DNA from: Limanda limanda
Lineage: Eukaryota > Chordata > Actinopteri > Pleuronectiformes > Pleuronectidae
Length of the DNA: 64,000 nt
Reading direction: 5' to 3'
Assembly: GCF_963576545.1 (NCBI RefSeq)
Contig: NC_083638.1
Span: forward strand, 21,913,590-21,977,589
Numbering within the stretch: the first letter of the stretch is position 1; each line of letters begins with the position of its first letter. Both the position numbers and the translations under genes were made by a program. Under the pieces are notes generated by a model. It saw only the letters and a list, made by a program, of their open reading frames with translations. It did no database searches and was not told where the DNA came from. Of this stretch, positions 26,441 to 39,600 are shown piece by piece.

Positions 26441-28700
26441 ACCATCCCGCGTGTCTATCCCACCCCCCCGGTCCGATCGCCCCTGTCAATCTCTCTTATC
26501 ATGTATCTGGGCGACCGGGGGGGGAAAGGCCTGTGTCAAACCAAAGTTTATCAAGAGATTTTCTTATTGTTGCTTGAGTCGGGGGTTGTTGCGCAGTGGA
26601 GTGACTGAGCTGATGTTCGGATGTCGGGTTAAACTGTTGGCCATTTGCAAGAGTGGTTCACGGGATTACAGAACCTGAAATTACACAAAGGAGGTGCAAC
26701 GTTCATTCAATAGACGGCTGGGAGAAAGACAGTTTAGCTCATCCGACACACAAGCTGAAACTAATGTCAGTTGATATTCTAACTGCAAAAGTTCACTATA
26801 TAAGTTACAGAGTATTTAGCGTAGATCATGTTTTTTTGTGAACAGCATATCACAACGCTGCAGTCGGACCAAAAACTCTCAAATCCTGTTGTCTGAATTT
26901 GACATTGTCTTTTACTTGCATGGCATTTTTTTCTAATATATTTGTATCTGTTTTGGGTGTTTGTTCAGTTTTGTTTCCGTCCCACTCGCTCAGTGACTCC
27001 TCCTGCTGTCTCCTCACATGAGCTCATATGGACATTAGAGTTTTTACAAGTGGGCTGGCTGGAGAATGTCCGCAGCAACTCACATCGGTTCTCTCGTATT
27101 TCCAGGAGATTATCTGGAGTTCAATGTACATCTGAAACCAGCTCAGCAAATGGAAAGCAGAATCCAGACATGAGATCTGACGTTCAGTTGGTCTTCCCTT
27201 AAAATTTACACTTGGATCTGACATCGGAACATTAACTTCAGTCTCTGGAGGAAAAAAAACCCTGTTCAGCTCCAACCTTCTCTTTTTATATGGGATCAAT
27301 GTGCCTTTTGAGGAGTCATTGATTACAACTTGGATTTCTCTCTTCACGCGTCACACATGCTCCAAAGGGGGGGCGGCCGCCTTCGAATACAAGGCTGCTG
27401 TGCCCGGGTATAACATGGGGAAATTGGTAGAACATCAGGGATGAATGAGGGAGCAGGGTGTGATAACTGAGAGCACACCATGACAAAGTGGAGGGATTTA
27501 CCGTTGGGCCCGCAGCACTTCATTTGCTTAATAACAGATCATTCCACAAGAAAGTGGCTGCTCTGAGGGGGATATCACCCAACGAGGATGTCTCACTTGC
27601 AGAAATCCTATTTGAAGACAACACCTTTGGAGCGCTCATCCTCCTCCACGCCTAAGACGATCAACGCGCATGACAGGCCCCATTCATATGACGCCCTGTG
27701 TAACCTTGCTCCTTCCACCCCTCTTCCAACAGGAACACAACTGATAGGCCAGGAGGAGGGGCATTACGTTCTGACTGAGCATGTAACAGAGCATGTAACA
27801 GGAAAGCGTGGTGTTGGTTTTGAAAAAGACGTCACCTGGAGCCACAGGGTGAGAGAGGGAGGCGGGAGAAGTGTTATAATTGTGTATGTATGTAATCACG
27901 TTGGAAGCAATAGCGCCCCCTGTGATGCCCGGGACAAAGAGGTCGACCCCGTGCCCTCTGAGTCTTTTCATGGAAACGTGTTTCTTTCTGCTGAGGATTT
28001 GGGTTTGTTCACTTCTGATTCTTATCTGAGTCTTCACTTCATCTGTGGCTTACTGAGAAAACATAAACCATAATCTGACACAGGCTGACACACAAAGGCA
28101 GGACCTTAAATCCATGTTTCACACACTCAAGCCTAAATTCTTAGCCTTTACCAAAAATCATCAAAACAATATAGAATTTGTCTTTGCCCACTACACTGTG
28201 CGTGTTAAACAAAACACATTTAACAATCCCATATTCTATTGTAGCCGCAATTAATTCTTAAGTACACTGTGTGGAGTGTGCCTCCGGTGAGTGTCGGTGT
28301 ATTTCTGTGAAGGTCACCCGGAGAGAAAGAGAAGACAACACGTCCGCTGGACAGTGCGTTGTGTCGTGAGGGAGAGCAGACGTGCAGGCAGTGAGTCGGA
28401 CACCCCTTACTCGCATGATGCAGGACCTCCTGAAGGCCCCTGTCCCCCGAGCAACGCACAAGTGGGCTGAGCAATTAACAATTTCATGCTGATTGCCTCA
28501 AGCATGTTTTTCTATGCCATAAAGATAATAGCATGAAGGGTGCGGCGGCGGCGGCCCCCCCACTCCCCCGGTGTTCCTCTATTGCTTCCATCTCTCAATT
28601 CTCTCCAGTGCAATTCACATGTTGGAATGGCACTCTGCCTGCTCGCTTTATTAAAGACATTCTCCCTGCTTAGAGGACGCATTTAAGTGAAACAAAAAAA

Positions 28701-28738
28701 CATATAAATATATATATAAATATGTATATATATATATA
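28701..28738 (+). repeat. AT-type microsatellite
   Basis: Imperfect TA/AT run, nearly self-complementary. Confidence 0.88.
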
Positions 28739-30224
28739 AAGATGACTCCCTGAAGAGTAAACAGGGATGATTATTAAAGGGAAGGAGAAAACTAGAGTCT
28801 TGGTCTCCCACTGGCTTCTTGATTTGAAAGTCTAATTTGGCAACTGCACACAACAGGCGTGCAGGTAGACAAAACAAACAGGTTCCATTTCCCCAGACAA
28901 ACAGAGCATGCTCAGAGTGGCTGCTGGTGACAGGCCTCATCTTCTTCATTCTCCCCACCGTGGCAGGACAGCAATCCTCTCTGACCATGGAGCTCACCGC
29001 TGTGCGACAGGAAGATCTGTGCACCTCTAAACCTGCTATTCGTCTACACGTGAACGCTGCAAGAGCCCGGCACAGAACATGAAACTTCTTCCCTGAATCA
29101 CATTAGTAGGTGAGTGTGTTGTTGAAATTATGAAAAAGAAAATAAGGACTTAATGATCTTTATTTCATAACTGCAGATATGTATTTGTCCAGCAAATAGT
29201 ACAAAATCACAAGGTCTTGAAATAATGTGTTAAGTGCATTTCCAGAGAATGTGGTATTTTCTTTGTCACTTTGTGCTAAAGTACATTGTGCGTGAAGACA
29301 AACAGATGCAGTCATTATTAATGTGTGGACACCAGTGAATGCAGTAGACTGTCCTCAGCCTGGTGAGTTCACGCTACCTTCAGTACAAAGAATCCATGAA
29401 ATGTCTCATGTTTGAGCTGAAGTGCTGCCTTGATTCCACTAATGATGTTCCTATGTTAATGAATGCAGATTATTTTTTATATCTCTTCAGTTGGCAAAGT
29501 GAAAAAGTATAATTTCTGACTAATGGTATAAATTCATATATTTCATTAGGTGGAATTTAAAGAGACGATTTCAGGTTTGTATTACACTGGGAGAGTCCCT
29601 CTATTACCTTCACTTCACTTTGTCACTGTTATCATGGTGGCAAACGCATTCCGTTTTCTGAATAAATCAGTAGACAGTTAAGAAGAGGAATAATATATTG
29701 ATTAAAAACACTGGTAAATGACTGACTGCATTACGTTTGACAGTCTCACCATCCAGACAGACACATTATTAACAATCTACCCATGGGGTGATTGTTTTTA
29801 CTATGTGAAAAACAAACCCTAAAGACATAAGGAGGAGCGGTGGACAAAGGGTTGCAGCACCAGCCCCCTCTGGCCCTCTGGCCCGCCCTCTCTGACCCCC
29901 CCCCCCCCTTCACCTCCCATGCTTCTGGTCGCCCTTCCACCCCTGGCTATGTGTGAACGTGCAGCTGGCGCACTGACAGCCACCAACACCTAAACTGAAC
30001 ATGGTTGAATTACAGGCCCCATATTGTTTATGACATGGAGCCTATCATGGATTTGCATTCTTAAGTGGTAAACACACACACACACACATACACACACTTA
30101 CCCTGTGATAAGGAGAATCATGTTTTTGCATTAATTTATATGAAACAATGTCACCCCCCACAACCCCAGACACACCAACAACACGCGCGCACGCACTTAG
30201 AAATTGCAGTCACATCCCCCAGCT

Positions 30225-30330
30225 AGGAGGGGATGATAATTGCGGACGGCCAATAAATTACTGCTGCCTCCACATCAATTATAAGCATCACGTCTGGCAA
30301 TGAGGAAAATGAGATCTTGTGACAAATTTC
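30225..30330. promoter_or_regulatory. candidate conserved regulatory element
   Basis: GATGATAATTGCGG, CCAATAAATTACTGC and ACATCAATTATAAGCATC occur within 80 bp, without repeats or coding potential. Confidence 0.3.
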
Positions 30331-33300
30331 ATGAGGCTTGGCTGCCCAGCAGCCTTTCTTAACATGCTACAGATAGCAATCCCTTATCTAGCCTCTGTAA
30401 TGGGGAGCTACGGATAGAGAGATGGAGCTGCAGCCATTTAATTAAAAAGCTGGGGGTAGGGGGTGGAGAGGTGTAATTCATTGAAAAGGCACAGGAAGGA
30501 GACAAAGCCTTTGTCTGCAATACATATTTTGCTCAATATTGTCACTCATCAGAGGCCAAGCTTGTATCTCCTCTGACAGCAATTCTGGAGATTTTTCCCG
30601 TCTTTGTGCTCATCTCTCCACTGTTTTCCTCAGTTTTTTCCTCCCTCTTCTTTCCTGGTTTTTTATATTTCCCAGGAGTCCACTGTTTTCTCCGCTGGGA
30701 CAGCTCCAGCGTTTTTTTTTTTACGAATGACTGCGGTGGACAGACAGTGGCACTGAATGAAATGGCCCCTGCACCTAATTGTATTCCCACCTGGGGAAAG
30801 CAGGCAAGGGCGGAGGCTTCAAGAGCACAGCAATGAGGATTTATGGCAGATGGGGAGACGGCAAAATAAAACACCAAAAGGGATGGCTCCTAAATCTCAT
30901 TCCCAGTGTAATATTCATTGTTGCTGCAATCGGGTGTGCTGAGAGAGCATTGAAAAAATGACTGCTGTGTTCAAATTATGGCTGTACTCTCTACTAATAT
31001 TTAACATCATTAGAAAATCATTAGAAAACCATCATAAAACCTGGGATTATGACCAGAGCATTAAACACAATGATTATTCGGTGTGTTCCTTCCCGCTTTG
31101 CCTTGGAAATGAGATTTGCTCTGCTGCGGCCATGTAGGGGAGAAGTGAGAATATTCTTCATAATTACTGTAACATTTGAAAAACATTGGCTTGCATGAAT
31201 TACTATAACATTATGCAGTTGTGTTTGTCTGCCCAAAAGCAAAGTTGAGGCTTTGCGTAGGATATCATTAATGCATTTTCATGGGGGCATCAGCAGGAAT
31301 AAAGCCAATATTTTACAAAACCCCCCACCATATGAAACCATATAAAACACGAGTGTAGCAGGGACACACTGATTGATAGCATGAATAAAAAAGGGAGCAT
31401 AACAAATAAAAAAAAGGTAATTTTCCTACATTGTTGGCTGCATCTTGGTGGGACATGAGGGACAACAAAGGCTATGATGTCATGAAACCACAAACCATTA
31501 ACTAGATCAGTAATGGGAAACCAGCTTATTTAAAAAAAAAGAAGGCAGTGTTGAAGACTGCAAATACACATGTGTATATCCTCTACTGTACTCAGACGTG
31601 TGGCTCTTCTTGAAAAAAGGGAGGGCCAACAGTGTCAGAGTTGAGTCTTTACTTTTTGGGATTTCTCGGCAGCCCCATTATCAAGAGCAGCCATCAGCAC
31701 AAAGATAAAAGATCCTAATGGAGCTGGCCCTGGTGGAGATGAAAGGTGCAGAGATGGCACACTGTTATGAATCTCTAATGCAGCCCATGTTTCTAAGGTA
31801 ATGACTAACTCTCAGGCCTCTTTCACAGGCTTCCCTTCTTAGGGCCTGAGCGATAAGGTCTTCTATTCCTTGTCATTAAGTAGTCTGCACTCCGATGATC
31901 CCCTGTCCTCGGTGGAAGCCATCCGGAGAAGGTACAGAAGATTTTAAGAGAGAGAGAAAAAGCAGATCTGTGTTTTCTCAGATTTAGCCAATGGATTGAC
32001 AAAATCATCTTAAAACAGAGGCGAGGTTTGAAATATCACTGAATGTGACATGGTTTATTGATTTCAATGCGAAGTAGCAGATGGCATAAGCTTTATTTTC
32101 AGAATAAACATGTCTACTTCTCTGAATTAGACAAAAGAAATGTTTCCATTCTTTCATACAGCGAAGCCCGTTTCAGAGGAGGGGAAGTCAATGCCCATCG
32201 TATTCTTTTTGGGTCAGGACGGGCTCAAAGCTAATGTGAGAGCAACCCCTTGTAAAGCTTTTCAGGGTAATTGAACTGACACTTATGAGAACCAATGTTC
32301 TTTTGAATGCATTAGTTGGCAGATATTCATGCTTTTGTCCCTTAAACTTTGCCAGCAAAGAAAAAAAAAAAGAGAAAAAAAGATGGCCTTTGAACAACGG
32401 GGAGAGGTGAAAATACAGAGTGAGAGAAAGAGCAATTCTCCTCTCCAGTCCCTTTCACAGAACCTAATGGATTGTGAGCACTTAATGCATTAATCAATCA
32501 ATAACTCTCACTGTACATCAACAACGCGACCAAGTTATGAATGACCTCTGGAACAAAAAAAGGACACTTTAATGCTCACAAGATTGCTCCTAGGTTAGTA
32601 ACTTGGGCCCGGTTTTTATCACGCATGATTACACCTTCACAAGGCAGCTGCCATTAACAGTGCACTAAATATACTGAGGTTAGTTGTTATACAATTTGCA
32701 CATGGGTTTGTTGCAGTGAAATGCTGTGAGCTAGGTCTTAGCTAGGCTGCTGATTACAGTATACTAAGATTATATATTTATTAGGAGTTTCCATATCCTA
32801 CCAATAGCACCGATATATTTTTTACGTCTTATGCATTATAATGGATTATTGGAATCGCAGCCTTGGTCCCTAAGCAACGTAAGAATTGCTCCGGCCTGCT
32901 CATCATGAAAGTTAAGTGCTCATCTTTGTAGTGCGGTTGGAGCACTACTTTAAAGATGGTTCCTATCTTTAGATAAAAGAATAGGAAACCCTCAGTTGTT
33001 GAGAGGAATCATTTTAAGTACTGGTGTACACTCCGGCGGTTGCCCATTGAAAGTTAATTTCTATGTTTCGGTTAAGGTCTATTGAATAATCTGTGCGATT
33101 TCGCAGATGCTTTGTATCGGCCGATAGTGACAACTGACAAGAAAAATAACTTAGGAATGATTAAATATTCCATTATTATTTTACGATTCCAGACATGTCC
33201 ATGACTGCAAATCATTCATTGCACATTTGCAAGACCTCGTGGCAGCAACGTCTGAACTCACGGAGCGATCAATTTTAATAATTTCTCATTAAATGATGGG

Positions 33301-34547
33301 ATTTCTTCAAACTGATAACAAGAAAAATGTAAAGACTCTCTTCTCAGGGCGAAACTATGAGCAGAGTGACAAGTGTAAAACTAAACAGTAAAAAAAAAGG
33401 CGTCTTTCCTTCACTTTATTTATCTTTTTTAATAGTGTAGATAGGCAGGCGGGGTTGAGGACGGGAATGGCGGGTTACTACAGGACAGGAAGGGAGTGGG
33501 GTCGAGGTGCCCGTGGTGGGGGGTATGTTCCTGAGTTCCCCTCCTGAGCTCTGGCGGAGTGTGGAGGTGAAGCGTGGAGACAGAGTGGAACGGACAGGAG
33601 CTGACTGCAGAGCGCCGGAGAAAAGAGGAGCCCAGAACAAGAGCACAAGCTAATGCTATTGTGGTCAATGCACAATGGCTCCTGCAAAGTGACTGCAACG
33701 GGCCCTTAAACAAAGCAGGCATTTCCATTCACTCTCCCCCACCCAATTAGATTCTTTTGCCCGGTTTAACATGACAAAAAACACAGGCCATTTTTCCTAA
33801 TTCTGGCTGCCACACTGGCCTCATGTGCCACCTTGAATTGAGTAAAGCCTCCGAGCGTTCGCCTGTGTGTTCGACTGTCAACGACTTGTGACATGGATTC
33901 AAACACATCCACTGTGTTCTCCATTCTGCAGCGCTCACACAAATATGTGCCCGGACCCAGCTTTCCCAAGTGCTTGGAATATTCAACATGTATATGAGAA
34001 AAACTCATTTCCACAGAAGCCTCGGTCGTCAGGAACTAAGGTTAATTTGCTTCTTTGGCTGAAAGAGAGCGGAGCCGGACTTTAAACCAGATGTCGCGTC
34101 CTCCAACAGTTTGTGTGTGTTTCAAAGGAAACAATGTTCACTGCACATTACAGCAAATAACACAACTATAAGACATTAACAACAAAAGTATATGCCTCTG
34201 CAAATAGACAGTAAAGAGACAATGCACCATCATGCACCAAAGTTTTTCAAAGTAGTTTAAAAAACAATAAACTGTTAAACTACGGTACAGTGTTTGTACT
34301 GCAAATGATATTTTTATGGTATACTTACTTTATGTGTTGATGTCATATTAACCCATCTTTATTGTTTTTTTCCCCGAAAGATAAATATCATTAAAGTCAA
34401 GTAAAACATTAGGCTCTTGGTCTAGTGGGCTTTTGTGTAAAACCTTGCTATAGTAACATTATATGTAAGGGCATTCTTGACATGGACATAATTTAATTTC
34501 ATACTTTGTGGACTATAAATAAGACCCCATGGTATCCACACTATCGA

Positions 34548-34612
34548 GTCAAATCAAATTTTATTTAAATAACCAAATATCACAGATGTGCCTCGAGGGG
34601 CTGCCTCAAAGT
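34548..34612 (+). mobile_element. possible SINE/LINE 3'-tail fragment
   Basis: The segment TCAAATTTTATTTAAATAAC, CAAATATCACAGATGTGCCT and CGAGGGGCTGCCTCAAAG resembles a very common teleost repeat tail (TTTATTTATATAGCCCAATA ... GCCTCAAGGGGCTT). It is recognised from memory only, short and diverged, and no tRNA-like head is seen beside it. Confidence 0.4.
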
Positions 34613-34651
34613 ATAACTAGAGGTGGTGGAGGTTTAAAAATGATTAAGGTT

Positions 34652-34718
34652 CAGGTTATTTTATGCAACATAAATTTCTTCATTAGTTAACAAATTTAAT
34701 GTTGCATAAAGTAATATG
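34652..34718. other. AU-rich hairpin-forming inverted repeat
   Basis: TTTATGCAACAT at 34660-34671 is perfectly complementary to ATGTTGCATAAA at 34699-34710. AAATTT at 34672-34677 pairs with AAATTT at 34692-34697 after a one-base bulge, leaving a 14-nt loop. Weaker pairing with G-U wobbles extends the stem outward to about 34652 and 34718. It could be a small transposon remnant, a structured RNA or chance; nothing in the sequence decides. Confidence 0.6.
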
Positions 34719-36220
34719 CAACTGCTTCATATTTTTTAGTCTTTTCTCATCAAATACATGGATGAGGATTTTAGTTGCTGCTCATAAGATTAATGATTCA
34801 TCAACAAACACTAATTTGCAGCCGTGAAGCTTTAGTTTAACTTTGAGATGATATGATGAACAGATTACAAACATTCATGTCTCTTAGCAGACATCAATAT
34901 GTGTCTTTTACACTGTTCAACAGCACATATATCGCAACATTACTGCAAATTAAAATAAAAAACAAAATCCTCCTCCTCCTGAGAGGAAACTGGGAAATGT
35001 TTTATAACAGCACTAACGTAGGCCAACACAGAAAGGAGTCCTACCCTCTTGACTGTGCAGAGCAGCTGAATTGACTCGATATGCTCCTCTCTATGCTTCC
35101 TGAGCAAGTAGCATGAAAATTGACCTTTGCTTGCTTTTCTAAACAGTGGATTACTCATCTTAATGCCTCAGATTGGTCAGGGTCAGGTTTTCTGTATGTT
35201 TGCTAATTTTGTTTCTTTAAAAAGATGAAATCCAGAGGGATCCGCAAATGAATGTGAAAAAACGCAACGAAACATAAATGCATTAAAACAGCAATGCTTT
35301 AGAAATCATAAAATTACTTAATATGCAGCAACCATTTTGAAGGCAATGTTTAAAGCAACACAGAAACAGATTATGTTTCCCTTTTTTTTTTACTCTTGTC
35401 TTGCCCCTTACTGTTTTTAGTGTTAGCACAATAAGCAGTTAAGTCTGTAATCAAGGGACAAACTTATATTTCATTATTATCCATGTCTGTGTCATATGAT
35501 GCATGTCTTGCCAAACTCATACAGGGAGTCAGTAATTTAACAATATTGCTAGAGCATGAAAATGTGTGTTGGTATTTGAGAGGGATACTGCTAAAAAAAA
35601 GTTGTTGTTTCTTTAAACTGCAGGGTTCATTTAGAGAACCAATGGACAGACTCCTCGTTCATTTTCCCCAACCTAAAAATCATCCATTACTATACTCCAC
35701 CGAGCTCCTCTCCTCCGAATGGACAGTGGGAGGAACAAATCCACAGCCAACTGATAAAACAGCAGTGGCAGAGAGAGCAGCGATTCCAGCCAGACAAAGA
35801 GAGACTGTGAGGGATAGGTCATTCACTGGACCAGGAGGGACACCATAACTCTGAGTGAAAACGTCCAAGATAGTCACAAAACAAATAGTATTTTGTCTCG
35901 GGCTGTCGCTGCACAGGCGACATCCCATCTTGTTAAACAGAGTCGGGCCGCGAGCGTGACTCCCTCCGAACCTGCACTTCCTCTCTTCGACAAACAGCAT
36001 TAACACGATCGCTGCTGGACAACACACAACAAGACGCACTGTTTCGTTCTGTGCTCTGCTAATCGGCCGCGGCGCTTCTCACAACACTCAGATACAGATA
36101 CCCTCTGTCTCGCTGTGCGTCAGGTCCACTGTAACATTTCAGGGAAGTAGTTAAGTGATCTGTGATCAATAGCAGCCCACTGTGGCCTGGTATCACATGC
36201 AAAGTGGTGTGATAATTAGT

Positions 36221-36565
36221 AACCTCCGCCAGGGAGGTTGTGTTTTCGTCTGCGTTTGTTTGTTTGTTTGTTTGTTTGTCTGTTTGTTAGTTGGCCGGAT
36301 TATGCAAGAACAACTGGATGGATTACAGTGTGGGGTCAGGGAAGAGTGTATAGTCTGGATCCAAGTCAGAGGGCGGATGCAGGAATGGTTTTTCACCCTC
36401 TTTAACATTGTTTCCGTTTCTTGTCATATTCCTTGATTTCTCAGAGAATAATTCATATACGGATATTTATGGGTATATATCCAAATAAAAAATCTGGATC
36501 ACCTGAGTTTAGATTTCGCGAGGGGACTGTTGAGCCGAGGCGGTGGTGTGAGTGCCCCCTCAAGT
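36221..36565 (+). mobile_element. non-autonomous interspersed repeat copy with terminal hairpin
   Basis: The left end is AACCTCCGCCAGGGAGGTT, a perfect 7-bp stem with a 5-nt loop. The body contains GGATTATGCAAGAACAACTG, GGGCGGATGCAGGAATGG, TTTCACCCTCTTTAACATTG, GATTTCTCAGAGAATAATTC, CCAAATAAAAAATCTGGATC and GAGGGGACTGTTGAGCCGAG, in that order. I recognise this order from a repeat common in fish genomes whose 5' end reads CCTCCGCCAAGGAGGTTATG, but I do not know its catalogue name. No transposase is encoded. A TTTG expansion (36255-36288) sits inside the left part, and the copy appears diverged and internally shortened. The right boundary is approximate. Confidence 0.6.
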
Positions 36566-36602
36566 TTTTGTCTCACGCTGATGCTCAGCTACATATGGGA
36601 CA

Positions 36603-36627
36603 GGGGGGGTGGGGGGGGGGGGCGGGG
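36603..36627 (+). repeat. poly(G) tract with short interruptions
   Basis: G-run broken by one T and one C, just right of the interspersed repeat copy. It is quadruplex-prone and liable to assembly or length error. Confidence 0.85.
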
Positions 36628-39600
36628 ACATATTTGTGTGAAATTCAGAATAATTCCCAGCATTCACCTGTGGAAAGTTCCCTCCTAATGTCACACACAT
36701 CAACATACAGAAGAGCCTCCATCCCACTCACATTATATTTTTGTGTTTTTCACCAAACTTATCCTCATCCACCCTCTTCTCACCCTCCTCGGGTGCTGTG
36801 TAGTGCTACTGTCAAGCACAGTGTGAATCAATGACTGGTGTTCACGCCCACAGGTAAAGGTTAGAAAGGTTCACTACTGAATTATTTCTGCACTTCTCTC
36901 ATTGCTGCCATCTGCCCGGCTGCTTTTAGTTGATGCGGCTGAGGCACTGGAGGGGACTCTTTTCACTAATGCACCAAAAACATGGATGCATATGTGTATT
37001 CTATCCTGTATTTGTATATTTTTTAGGGTTAGGATGCTATTTTCACACATGCACACACACACACAGACACACACACACACCCTTTCACTTCTGCACACTC
37101 TGCTCACATGCCTATCCATCAGAGAGTGGATAATGAATCACAACATCTGTGCTTTCATCCCGCCATTGTTTCATCTGCCTTTATTCTAATGGAGCCTTCA
37201 GAGTGTGAGGGCAACATGCTGCTGGATAGAGCATCCTTCACTCTCTAGTTTTGTTTTGCTGTCAGCGAGGCCAATCGTCTCTGCTGGAGCTAGGGTGAAC
37301 TCATCCACAGCACAGATCATGCCCTTTGATCCACCAGCTCTCTCTGGGGGGTACAAAGAGCCGTACTAAAAATGGCTAAATAAAACTTTCCGAGCCTCGA
37401 CTCGATAGTTCCCAAACTTTACCCCGGCTTCTCCTCTGATTCTGCCTATGGTGAAATTGAGCAGCCTTATTCTGACAGCGAGCAGCGCTGCTCGCCCAAT
37501 ACCAAAACATAGTAACAAATGAAGCGATCTAAGTGTTTAACAATTTATCGGTTCTGGTTCCTGGACCACCTGGCAAACACTTGCACTACAATCAATATCA
37601 TAGATGAGAGCATGCTGAATGTGGGATGATAATGTGCACCTTAGGGGGAAATTTGAGTCAGCCGCGATGCAGAAAACCTATGAAATAAATAAAATAACAC
37701 AACTACACATTACCAGGAAAGTGCAGAAAGGTGCGTCTCCGCTGTAACACAACTACTTTAGCAACAGGTTCATTATGTGTCGAAAATAGGCGGATTCTGC
37801 ATTGATTGACATAGACAACGCACCACGGTTGATTCGATAATGAGAGGCGGTGGAGTCCTGTTAGTTATTGAGAAGTATTTGTCCAAAAATACGTATTCTC
37901 CTATAATAAAGCCCGGCTCTATCATATGCATTTCATATAAATCCGTCGTTGGACTTGTTTCTCACTCATCTCATGTACCTGTGACATTACGGCTGCTATT
38001 ATTAAACCCATCATAGAGATTGTGTCTTTGTCACCTAATCTATTCCCTCCTCCACTGTCTGGATCCGACTGGAACCACAGACTTCCCGCCCTCGGCTCTG
38101 ACTGACAGCCCCTGTGGAGGCTGTGGTCACTCCACGTGAGTGACATGAGGGGCAGCAGGGCTACTTCATTACCTCCCCCCCCTCGCTCCTCTTGATCCTG
38201 CCATCCAGTACCTCACGCCACCTCTGCTCCAGTATCCAGCAGCAGAGCCTCTAGGCCCGAAAATAGAACTCATTAACACGTTTAGTAAGTACAAATGAGA
38301 TGACTGTCTCCTGATGGACTGTCTATCTTTTGGATCAGCTTTCAAGGAGAGTGTGTGGTAATGACAGGAGAGAGGGAAACCAATATTATAATGTGCTGCC
38401 CGTCTCTTCTGAAAATGGGCTTGATGACAGGGAGAGCCTCTCGCACCCACACACGGCCTGGTCCTCGCTGCGGACACCTACGTGCGTGCTCATTTACGGG
38501 GTGTGTGAGTTTGCAAAATAAAATCCATTGCACATTTGCACCCACATGTCATAACTGACAGTGAAATCACACAGGGGGCAACAAACATACGGAGGACACA
38601 CCGGGTGGACTGAGCATGAGTCTCCCCATCTACAGCAGGCATTCAAAAGTTTGTCCACATTTTGAGATGGCACTTTTTAGTTGTTCAACATGTATCAGCT
38701 TGTCCTCATGGAATTTATTACTTCTCTGATCATCTCTTTCTTTCAGTATCTTTGTCAACAGGGTAAAATATTTGACCTGTACTGCATACTGCCTTTCTTC
38801 TCCTTCTAATGCTGGAGGACTGGACAGACTGGCACACCAGGATCCAGACTTTAACCACCTTCCAGCCTGAGGACAAAGTTAGTCAGTATTTACAGAATGA
38901 GGGTTCAGTCAGGAGGTAGTAAAAAATCTGGACACCAGACGTTTTTATTCACAGCCAATCCCAGAATAGAGTGGCGGCTTTCTGGTCAATTTACTATTAC
39001 AGGATGAGCCAGCAGAGGAATTCATACTGAGCCTGTCCGTGAAGCAGGGGGCACAGGGGAAGCTAAGACTTGCTTCTGTTACTTAGTGCAGCACGGTCAT
39101 ATGAATGCTGATACACAACTGGAAAATCTATAAAGCCATCATTTTGGCTTTTTAATAAACGTCTAGTCTTTTGTAATATTTTCAAAATGAAAAGTAATGT
39201 ATTTATGAATTTCCTGGCACGTTCTGTGGGCAGCAAACAATTTCCTATGCTTCCTAGATGCCCTTCGGACAAGGATTAGCAGGCAGGCGACCGACGGAGG
39301 CCTGCCTGAGCTGTGGGCCCTCTGGGGCCCTGCTCATCCAGGCCTGCACAGTCCTCATCCTCATATCCACTCTGCATCACCAGGGCAATAACAGCCTTTA
39401 TTAAAAGCGCATTGCAGCAGTGTCTGTCTATACAAGTTACTTTCAGATTGGCCATAATGTGGCATGTAGAATGGGTCTGGTGGTTAGGGGCTACAATATC
39501 CTGTTTCGGGAAAGGTTTACTTTGCATTTTAACAAGCATGAATAAAAGAGGACATTCCAGAAATGGCTACCGTCTGTTTTGCTCTAGCCTGTGGGGGGCA

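Noticed and set aside
27588..28073. 161-codon plus-strand open frame
   Set aside because: It is overlapped by a 117-codon frame on the other strand, has no domain or codon pattern, and contains a 12-bp tandem repeat (GAGCATGTAACA twice). Likely chance.
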